DNA from: a virus | Direction: 5' to 3' (one strand) | IMG/VR virus record: IMGVR_UViG_3300030406_003158 | Location: 1-30,430 of that record | Length of the DNA stretch: 30,430 bases | Shown here: one piece after another, positions 5,058 through 15,500 of the stretch | Layout of the letters: every line of letters begins with the position of its first letter | Position numbering within the stretch: position 1 is the stretch's first letter | The notes under the pieces: generated by a model | Database searches by the model: none | Told to the model about the DNA's origin: nothing | The model's input: only the letters and a program-made list of their open reading frames with translations | Program-made: the position numbers and the translations under genes

Positions 5058-5341
5058 TATTTATTTCTTTGTATTTCATATAATCTTTCATCGATTTTAT
5101 CTAGTTGTTCTCTCATAGCTTCAACATCTTCTTGCGTGTCCATTATTGTCTGACGTATCAACTCGTCTTTTAGATCATATTCTATTCTATCAATAACAGG
5201 CTCAGGTAACTCTTTTGCTAAAGCTATATCTGCTTGTAAAGCAAACCACATAGCTGCAAGACTAAAAACGCCTGCTCCTATCAGTCCTAATGTTTTTAAA
5301 TCTAGTGTTACTTTGGTTTCTTCGCCTATTTGTTTTGCCAT
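5057..5341 (-). CDS. membrane-anchored coiled-coil protein, inner-membrane spanin candidate
   Basis: This 94-residue protein has one membrane segment, about residues 19-40 (LGLIGAGVFSLAAMWFALQADI). A charged helix with heptad-like spacing follows (about 55-94: LKDELIRQTIMDTQEDVEAM, then REQLDKIDERLYEIQRNK). One N-terminal TM plus a periplasmic coiled coil is the plan of inner-membrane spanins (Rz-like). Its place next to a secreted protein and near the M15 endolysin and proline-rich lipoprotein fits that role. Other phage TM/coiled-coil proteins, such as pinholins or virion-anchored proteins, cannot be excluded. It is linked by TAATG to the thioredoxin-like gene. Confidence 0.6.
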   Translation of the reverse strand: MAKQIGEETKVTLDLKTLGLIGAGVFSLAAMWFALQADIALAKELPEPVIDRIEYDLKDELIRQTIMDTQEDVEAMREQLDKIDERLYEIQRNK

Positions 5342-5343
5342 GA

Positions 5344-6522
5344 TTATCTGAATGTGTAGTTAATTCCAAAATTTGAGTTAAACATTTCTGAGTCCCAGAA
5401 CTTAGTATATTCACCTTCAACAAACAAACCGATTGATTTGCTAACTTTAACTCCAAATACTAAACCAGCTTGATAATCACTCCATTGCTCACCATCAAGC
5501 AAATCGTTGTGTCCACCTTTACCCCAGCTATTTCTGTGTAGGTAACTAAAATCTTCATTACCTTGTACGTATTTATGGTATGGTAATATCCAGCTACCAT
5601 ACGCATGAAGCCAGAAGTTATTTTTATAATGATAGAAGTCAAAACCGACAATAGGTGCGATCTCAGCGAAAGCATCTAGTTCAGCCCATGCTTCTTGATT
5701 AAATCTATTTAACAGTCTAGGCATTATAAGATCTCTAAACTGTTGATCTGTCCAAGCTACAATATCACCTTGAGGATTAGTCCAATACCAATCATAAAAT
5801 GAATCACCATTTTCATCATTAGACGCATAATACCAGTCATCGTAACCATATTCAAAACCTAATGTATACCATGGGTTTGCTGCATTACCATCTTCGTCCA
5901 TTTCATTTAACCATATTTCTACAGGGTTGTAACCATAAGGACGTTGATGAGTTCTATATATTGCACCTGCAGATAAACTAAATTTCTTACCAATAGGTAA
6001 TCTAGCTCTTAATTCACCAGACATGTATTCAAAATCTATTTTACCAGTTTCTCTAGCTTCAAACTTAGCTATATGATAATCACCAGTATGTCTAATAAAT
6101 AATCTTTTATTATCAAACTCATTACCATTATGTCTTTCTTTTTCCCAGTGTAACAAATATTCTAAACCTTGTACAGCTGATGTAGGTGCTGATAAACCAA
6201 CTTGCTTTTCAACTTTATTGTTACCTGTCCAAAAGTTACCTGGTTTTACCTCGTAATCAAATCTAGCTAATTTACGTATACCAAAACCATATCTATAATT
6301 AAAAGGGTGGTATTGAGCTCTGTCTTCTACTTGAGGTATGCCATAAAAGTCTTCAGGATCTGTACGTATAAAATAGTTTGGTTGTACTGCTTGTGCATTT
6401 TCTATATTACCAGCAGCATAGAACGTACCGTACTTTAAAAAGTCTTTATATAATTCCTTAAAAAATTGTGCTTCAGCATTGCTAGATATTAGCAATGTAA
6501 TGATTAATAGTAGTTTTTTCAT
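5344..6522 (-). CDS. secreted outer-membrane beta-barrel-like protein
   Basis: This 392-residue protein has a clear signal peptide (MKKLLLIITLLISSNAEA, cleaved about residue 18). The rest is rich in alternating aromatic/polar strands with Tyr and Trp at likely membrane girdles, for example FEARETGKIDFEYMSGELRA, FSLSAGAIYRTHQRP and WYTLGFEYGYDDWYY. The last strand ends GINYTFR, close to the C-terminal aromatic signature used for outer-membrane insertion. No enzymatic motif is seen. A negatively charged DENGDSFYDWYW region may be an extracellular loop. It lies between the giant virion protein gene and the lysis array, so it is expected to be expressed late. A phage-made outer-membrane protein could block superinfection or alter the envelope; a virion location is less likely given the signal peptide. 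Confidence 0.65.
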   Translation of the reverse strand: MKKLLLIITLLISSNAEAQFFKELYKDFLKYGTFYAAGNIENAQAVQPNYFIRTDPEDFYGIPQVEDRAQYHPFNYRYGFGIRKLARFDYEVKPGNFWTGNNKVEKQVGLSAPTSAVQGLEYLLHWEKERHNGNEFDNKRLFIRHTGDYHIAKFEARETGKIDFEYMSGELRARLPIGKKFSLSAGAIYRTHQRPYGYNPVEIWLNEMDEDGNAANPWYTLGFEYGYDDWYYASNDENGDSFYDWYWTNPQGDIVAWTDQQFRDLIMPRLLNRFNQEAWAELDAFAEIAPIVGFDFYHYKNNFWLHAYGSWILPYHKYVQGNEDFSYLHRNSWGKGGHNDLLDGEQWSDYQAGLVFGVKVSKSIGLFVEGEYTKFWDSEMFNSNFGINYTFR

Positions 6523-6555
6523 AGTTAAGTCTTATCTTTTAAATATCACTTGTTT

Positions 6556-9500
6556 TTACTTTCTTTTAAATTCTATTGGTTTATAATTATCGTTACCTAT
6601 TGGTGCGTTAATAATAGTTCTTGGTTTTTTAAATCTTTCGTTTTCAACACCAAGCTGCCAGTCTCTCCAACCTAATGCTATAAATATTCTTTGCCAGCTT
6701 TCTAACTCACTGTTCATAATTTGTTTTACACTGTTTACTTTATGATAAGCTCTATCTAATGGAGCATTTGTACCAACTGAAATTAAATTAGCCATAGCTT
6801 CATAAGCTGGATTAGTTATATCTAAAAGTCCCTTTTCAACCATTTCATCATAATTAAACTTGTAATTTTGAAAAGCTGCATAAAACCTTCTAGCTTTACT
6901 ACCCATTGGTGGAGATAAATTTATAGCTTCTATAAGCACCTGAGCGTAATCAGCTCTGTTAGCAGGTTTATTTCTTTGTTCATTAAACTTAATAACCATA
7001 TTTTTTAACGTAGCAAGGATAGCAGCTTTATAACCCATACCTCTTAGTATTGAATCAGCCATACCATTACCTATTCTAAAATATTTATCTTGTTCATCTT
7101 CAGGCGTTTCATCATCAAATATCATAGCAAACAATGCTTGTTGCAACGAGTTAAACAATAAGTTTTGAACACCAAAGTAATAAACAGCTTGTGATAAATT
7201 ACTTAAATCACTACCTCTACGGTTTATTAAATTTTTAACAGACTTAATACCTCGTCTATTATACTGCATTGTAACGTTTTGGAAAGCAAGTATTAACCTA
7301 CCTATTGGGCTAGCTTGTTGTTGAGATATAAGATCTGGTCTACTTGATTGCTGTGTTTTTTCTGCTATTTCTTGAAAATCAACAAATGCTTTAGCTTCAG
7401 CTTCTTGTTGATTTAAACCTTGTTGTTTATAACTGTTTATTCTATTTCTAAAGAAACTAGCACCACCTAAAGCAATAGCAAAACTATCCATCATTTGTGT
7501 TGGTAAAAATCCTTTTTGTAACATCCAATGTATTGCTGCTTTTGTTTTATTCTTAGACTTCTTAACGTGATCTGCTATTTCTTGCCAGTTTACATCTTGT
7601 CTTAAACCAGATCTTCTTTGTTTTAAAAAGTCAGAATTAAATAATGTAGAAAAATCTTCCCAAAACTGTGGTTGATTAGCAAATGCTTGTCCTGCTTTTA
7701 ACATGTTGTTATCAGTCCAGTTAACAAAGTTTACAAAAGATATACTCTGTAGTACTGCTGATCTAGTGTTAAAGAACATAACTACACCAACACTACCATT
7801 AACCCAGTCCATAAATTCATTTACAAATTTATTTTGACCAAAGTTTCTGTTAGTACCGTTTTCCATACGATATAATATATCTTCTAAAGCTTCTCTAAAA
7901 TCAGTACCATACTCGGCTTCTATTTTATTCAAATTATCTTTTGAAAATATAATATTTTTATTTGTAATCCACTCAGCTAAATACTCAGATCTTTTAACTG
8001 TATGGTTTATCTCTTGCATATCTAAACCTATAGTACCAGCTAGCCAACTTTCTGTTGGTGCCCAGTTATTTTCAGCTTTTGTTATTTTCATTAACGTATC
8101 AGCAAAGGTTGTCATATCAGCATCTTTTTTAACAATATCTGTTAAAGCTTTTGTATCTCTTTTTGATAAACCAGGAACATCAACACCTATTTTATTCCAT
8201 ATATAAACTCTTACAGCTTGATCAAAAGTAAAATCATTATAACCAGAATCTTTTCTTAATTTTTTATGTACTTCTGGCATAGCTTTTTTCAATGCTTTAT
8301 AGTCATTTTGCATAACTTGTTTCTGTCTATTCATAGCATCATGACCTCTAGCAAATGGCTTAAATAAAAAGTCTTCAAAAAACTTCATATGTTCTTCACC
8401 CTGCTTACCTTTACCCATAAATGAATACATAAGACCTTCAAAGTCTTCAGCTGAATATGGCATGAAAAAGCTTTCTTTCTTTGTTCTACCTCTCATTTTA
8501 GCAGCAGCATCAGAGTATGTAGCATCTTTGCTTATACCTTTAACTTCTTCTAATATTTCGTTAAATCTAACACCAGGATCAAATGCTTTGCTGTATTTAG
8601 CAACTTGTACGTCGTTTCTAACTTTAAGTTTTTCTAATATATCTTTTACAGCTTTTACATTTTTAATAGCATCATCAGCAAAATAGAAGTTATTATAACC
8701 TTCTGCAACTTTACCAGCTATCCATTTAGCTTTTGCTTCTGGTCTACCATCTTCTAAACCTGTTATGTTTTTATATGGTATATATAATCCTAATTTCTGT
8801 GCAAACTTTTGTATAGCTCTTGCAGAAGCTTGTGGTCTTGCAGTTAAAACGTAAATATCTTTGTTACCAAACTTCTGTTGTCTTTTTAATGCTAAATCAA
8901 ACATAGGACCTTTTCTACCCTTTTTAACATCATTAAATTCACTAAAATCAAACTTAGCACCTAATCTTTCTAGTTCAGCGGCATCTGTTGCAAACTGAGC
9001 TGGTGTTATTGTTTTAGTAGTACCATCTGGCATATTTACTATAACATTACTTTCACTAAACGCTAAAGTGTCATCAAAGTCTAGTACAGTAATACCTCTG
9101 TCTTCAGCAAAAGGTTTATTTAGTTTTTCAAAAGCTTGATCAAATATTCTAGCATCTTTTAATTTTTTATCAAATGTTTTAACAGACATTTGTTTAGCTC
9201 TATATTCTCTAAAAGGTACTCCATCAAAAGTAAATATATTATTTATCGCTGCTCTACCCATTTTGTTTATACGATCTATATTTAACTCTGGGTTAGCTCT
9301 ACCTAAGTCTTTATCTAATTGTTTTGTATAATCAGCAAAGGTTGTTAGTTGAGTAAAACCTATCATAGCATCTTGCATTTCAGCCATAACATCAATATCA
9401 CCAGGTTGTATTACTGTTTTAGCAATGTGACCCATCATAACAACATTAGCTAGTAAATGTTCACCATAAGATCTTGGCATACCTAATCCTTGTAATTCTT

Positions 9501-12500
9501 TAGCTGATCGTTTTTTACCATCTAAATGTAATAGGTTCCAGGTACTTATACCTCTAAAACCATCTTTTATATTAGTTTGTGCTTGTAAAACACCAAGTAA
9601 ATAATTAGTATCTATTTTTCCATTTTGATATAAATCTCTTAATGTTTCTATAACATGACCTAAAACTATAGTGTTAGCTTTGTTTGCTTTATTAATTTCT
9701 TCAGAATAAGTTTTAGCTTTTGCTTTTTGATTATCTACGCCTTCTACAGAATATATATCTTCGTTGATCTCTTTCATTCTACCACTTTGAGAATTATATA
9801 AAACAACATCTTTAATAGCATCTTCTATTTTTGCTACATAAGCTTTTTTATCATTTTCTTTTACAAAGCTAGGAATATATACATTACCTTTGTTTTCTGC
9901 TACAGCATTTTGTACATTACTAAAATTATTGAAATAAGAACCTGTTACTATTTTACCATTTTTATCTGTAACTAAAACTCTTTTAGGTCTAGGTTGTTTG
10001 TTCTTTTTAGCCTCTTTCTCTGCTTTTAATGTAGCTTTTTTATCTACTTTAGTAGCAGCAGGATCTAAAACTCTTGCATCATAACCTAATATTTCAATAC
10101 CAATTACATCTAAAACAGGTGCTAAAGCAGGTGCAACAACGTCAAGGTTTAGTTTTGCCACATGCTCTCTTTCTGTTGTTGTTATTCCTTTTACTTTCTT
10201 TGAACCTATATTTGTAATGTTTTGAAACTCTGTTATAAGACCTTTATCTACACCAAGTCTTCTTAGCATGTTAATAAAACCAAGATTTTGATAAACACCT
10301 ATATCCATTATTTCTTTAGCAAACATTGGAGCCCAAGCTGGATATAATTTATTTAAGTCTTGATTTTTAAAATTACCATCTTCATCAATAACTTTATCAA
10401 CAATACCATTATAATCTTTATCTATTAAATCCATTAAGTCAAGTATTGTATCTGTAAACGTTTGACCCATGATACCTTGAGGTAATTTAGCAACAGCTTC
10501 ATCACTAAATGCTTTATTTTGTTTTTCAAACTCACCCATGTCTAACTGCATACCTAACTCAGCAACATAGTTTTCTTTTAGTAAAACATCTTTTAGCTCC
10601 ATGTTAATTTTAAAAGCATCTAACAGTTTACCTTTGTCTAACTGAGCTTGACCTCTAAACATATCAAAACCAACTTTAAAAGCTATTTGCTTTGCTATTG
10701 ACTCTTTTTTCATGCCTAAAGCTTTACCATTTTTAATGAATATGTTAATCCAGTCTTGATCACTTATTTCAAAGTTAGGATCTTTTTTCATTATTTGGTG
10801 TTGTGCTGTTCTACCGTGAACTGCAGCTATTTCTTTATCTATTTTAGTACCTTTTTTACCCCATACACTATGTGGAACATAATTAGGTATAAAACCTACA
10901 ACCTTACCATCTTCAATAACTTTTCTACCTCCAACAGATTTTAAAACTGCTTCAGGTAAAAATTTAGATAAATATGTTTTTGTAGAGTTATCTAGTATAG
11001 TTTGCTTATGTTTTTTAAGAAAAGTTTCGTAAGATTTATCTGACATTTTACCCATAGCTTTTCTAACTATAATATCAGCTTGTTTTTGTAAAGATTTTTT
11101 AAGTTCACCAACAAATGGGTTTACTTTTTTATTCTTGCTATAGTCTTGATATATTTGATTTTTAGCAACTGTTATTTCTCTTGCTGTTACGTTTTGAATT
11201 TCTTGTAGTACAGCATCGTCAAATAAATCACTTGTTAACTTTACATTACCTTTATCATCTAATGTAACTTCTACATAAGTAGCAACGTCTTCCATTATTT
11301 CTGACAAATCAAATGTATTTACATCTGTTGCTACCATGTTACCAAAAACAGGATCAGTTATATCAGCTTCAAACTTAGGTTTAATTGCTACATTTTTCTT
11401 TCTAACAACATTTAAACCTTTAAAACGTTTAGATCCCATAAGCCAACCAAAGAAACTATCATTAGTATTTGAGTCAAAGTTTAAAGCATGTGGTAATAAC
11501 TCTTCATACATACTTTGTTTAAAATCTTCTGTAGCTTTACTATCAATACCTGGTAGATCTTGTACTTTTCTAAACTCAGTATCTATAGCATTATCTAGCA
11601 AACCTAACTCAAAAGCCTCATCAAATGCTTTTTTATTTCTATCCTTGTCTATACCTTGAGTACCCTCTGTTGTGTTAAATATATTATCTACAGGTACTTT
11701 ATTAACCTCAAAAGCTTTTTGTTGTTTTGTTATTTCATCTTCTTCTTCAGGAGCTAATTGAACTTGAGCTACTGATTTAGCAGATCTTTCAAACTGTCTT
11801 ATAAACCTAAATACATTATCAGGTGAGTTAAGTTCATACATAAAAAACGCATCACCCATTATGTTAGACACTAGGTCTCTAACATAATTACCTATGCTTG
11901 GATTTTCTATTAAATCAGATGGTTTTAAAACACCTAATAAAGCAGCATTGTTCATTTGAGCTAGTATCTCTTCATAATCTGTTCTAGCATATTTTCTTTT
12001 ACCCTCATAAAGCTTAAATCTATTTATTAAAGCTTCATATTCTTTTTTACTTACTTTAGGTAAAAGACCAGCTTTAAATTTCTTTTCAAAAGCTTTTCTA
12101 GCATCTTTTACAGCTTTAACACCAGCTTTATTTAATCTACCTTTTTTATCTACTATATTAGCACCTATGTTTCTTAAATGAAATAGTTCTTCTAGCGGAG
12201 CAGCTGCAGCATATCTTGATTCTTCAATAGAAGCTAAACCTAATTTATTTGCTTTAAATAAACTTTCTACAACAGCTTGCTCATTAATAACTATAGTATT
12301 ATTTCCTAGTATAGTTCCTCTTGCTTGTAATATAGTTAATACGTCTTTACCATTTATTTTCTTTTGTAATTTTGACTGTACTTCAGCTATTTCAGCTTCT
12401 GTTAATCCTTGATCCTGCAACTCTTTAACCATATTTTTAGGATCTTTTACAACAATATATCTACCATTTTTAGGTAACATAGCTTGAGCAGCATCTGCAA

Positions 12501-15500
12501 AAGCGTGATACAAACCATAATCATACATTAAGTCTACATCTATATCTTTATCATCTTGTATACCTAATTTTTCTTTATATTCGTTTAATTCTTTTTGGTT
12601 TCTTACTTTTATAGCACCTAAAGCATTATCTTCTTCCATAGCTGCTTTAGCTTTTCTATATCTATCTTGAAGTTCTTTTTTAGTTTTTTGATCCGACTCA
12701 TTTATACCCATGCCTCTACCTAAGCTTTCACCACTTCTTAAAGCTTCTCTAGCTTCAGTAGCAGCATCAGCAGCAGCAAGTATATTACCAGGTTTATCTT
12801 TTAATCTATTAAGTTTTGTTACACTATAAAAATCAGCAAGTGCTAATTCTTTAAATAACTGTCTTCTTCTTTTTAATGCTTCTTTTCTTTTGTTACCAGT
12901 TAACTTTTTAAGATCCATGTTTATTTGATCTAACTCTTGAGCATTTCTACTGTTTCTTAAAGCCTCTTCTCTTAATCTAAATTCATTTTTAACAGAGTTA
13001 ACTATATTTACACCAGCTGTTGGAGTACCAATACCTAATATTGTAACAGCGTTGTTAGCAAAGAAGTCTGCATCAATACCTTCTAACATACTTTGTTTTT
13101 CACCTAAAACAGTTATATCAAAAAAGTTATGTGATAATTGAGTACCTAGCTCTTCAAACTGTTCTATAGTCATACCTTTACCAAGTATAGGTAAAACACC
13201 TTTAGCAGTATTAAACGTCATTGTTCTAGCAAAGTTAGGTAAACTTCTATATATATTACCTCTAAACTCATTATAACCAACTCTCATTGCAGCTTCACTA
13301 GCATCTTGCACCCATTTCATAGATCCAAACCTTTCAAACAAAGCAGCTGTAGTACCGTAAGCATATGATGTAAATGCTTTTTGAGCAAAGTTATAATCAG
13401 CCACATGCTCTAGGTTACGTATCTCTTCTTCCATTAACCTATGCTCTATAGTACCTGGTTTTAATTTATCTAATTTATTGTATATATTATTTTCTTTTGT
13501 AAGATCTAGTTCTGATATTGCATACTTTTGATGCTGTTGTAAATCACCTATTTTACTACCAGACTCTGTTAAGAAAAACATTGTACCAGCTGTATTTGCT
13601 GTATATATTCTAGCATTTTTAGCTTTTCGTAATACTTGAGCTCTTGTGCCGTATTTTTTAATAGCAGCTTCTGTACCTTTTTTAGCTGCAAGTTTTGAAA
13701 AGCCAGATTTTATAGCACCAGCATATAAACCACCACCACCTGGAATAAATCCTGTAAGTATTGAAGGTGAGTTATTAGCAATAGCCTCACCAAACCAATC
13801 ACCAAAACTAACATTATTATCACCAATATCAGCAAGTTTTAAATCTTGTGGTAATACAGCTTTTCTTTTAGCATCCATTTTTTTATTGTAGTCTATAGCA
13901 GACTCCCATATTATAGATGCTTGCGCGTCTAACATTTTTCTACCAGTTTCACCTAAAAATAAAGCAGCAATACCTTGACCACTTAATCTCATACCTGTTT
14001 CTTGTAACAAAGCACCAAAGTTGTGATATATATCACCAACAATAAAATCTTCTAAAGCTATAGAAGCTCTAGTTGTAAATGAATAATCTTTAGCAGCGGC
14101 TTGTTCAAATAAACTTGCGTTTTGTATATCTTTAACATTTTGTCTCCATTGGTTTAACATCATTGTATGGTTGTTAACATTGGAAATTATGTCTTCATAC
14201 ATTTTTACAAGACCTTTTTCATCTACTAACTGCATAATATCTTCTTGCTCTTTTGCAAGTTCAATTATCTTATCAAGATCATCTATGTCTTTTATATTAC
14301 CTTGATCATCTAAATAAGATGCTATTTTTTGATTTATTGAAGCAAGTTTATCTTGATATGGTTTTATTGCTAGTTCATACTCATCTTTTTGCTCATATAT
14401 CTTAGCACCTTCTGTTTCTAAAAAATTAAAAACACTGTCTTCGCTTCTATCTTCTAAATAATTTAAAGCTGCATCTTTGTTTTTAAAGTTAGTTTTATCC
14501 CATATTCTTTTTTGTATTTCAGCTTGTACATCTTCGTCGTCAACACCACGCATCATTTTTTCCATAAGATTATACTTATACGCGTGTTGATTTTCGTATG
14601 ATATGTTTTTAAAATCTTGATTGTTGGGGAGTGATCCGTCTTCTTGATACTTTTTGTATTCTGTGTATTTCTCTGGATCGTTTTTGAAGTGGACGTTTTT
14701 TAAATAATCGTCATATTGTTTATCTGATGTAAACTTTGTGTCTTTATTATTTTTTAGTCTTATAAACTCAGGATCTTCTTGTATTTCTTTACTAGTAAGA
14801 CCTTCTCTAACTTTACTATTATAATATTCTCTTATTTTTTTAACTCGATTTAAATGCTCTGGTCTATCTTTTTTATTTATATCTAACTTAGCATCTCTGG
14901 ATAAATAACCTGTTTCTTCAATAAAACCAAAGTATCTGTTAATATCCATGTCATTAACAGCATCGTAGTCATCTTCTGTTAAGTTGTTTACTCTGTCAAA
15001 TATATTATCCATGTGATAATTTGCAGACTCAACATCTTTTGGTTGAACTAATTCTCTGTTTTTAACAAACTCTTTTACATCAGCTATGTATAATTCTTGA
15101 TCATAAAAGTCTGCATTATTACCTCTATACTTTTCACCTCTTTGTCTGGTAAATTTATTTCTTTCCTGGTATGATAATGATGATAATAAGCTTTTAGCTT
15201 GATCATAATCTAACTCATCAATTGTTGGTTGTTGTACACCAGTTAGTATTTGACCTCTACTTGGCATTGCCGGAGGTGACTCCGATAAACCAGGATCCGA
15301 TGCTGATTCCGTATCTATTGGTGCTTGGCTCTGAGGTGCCTCGTTCGCACCTACATTCGCGACACCTGTCTGAAAATTTTGATTTGAGCTCTCATCTGTT
15401 TCAGCGGCATTTGCTAAATCCCACTCTTGAAGTTTTTCTTCAATCTCTTCTGGAGTCAAACCAGAATCTATCAAACTGTTGATATATTCCAGTCTTGTCA

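Noticed and set aside
5262-5675. 64-aa and 71-aa - strand frames at 5262-5456 and 5460-5675
   Set aside because: They overlap the beta-barrel gene and the spanin-like gene in another frame and have no start or composition support.
12180-12200. EELFHL in the giant protein as a zinc metalloprotease site
   Set aside because: The order is not HExxH and no third ligand is visible.
8462-15482. Five + strand frames of 62-107 aa across the giant gene
   Set aside because: They are all antisense to the continuous 2981-codon frame with recognised domains.
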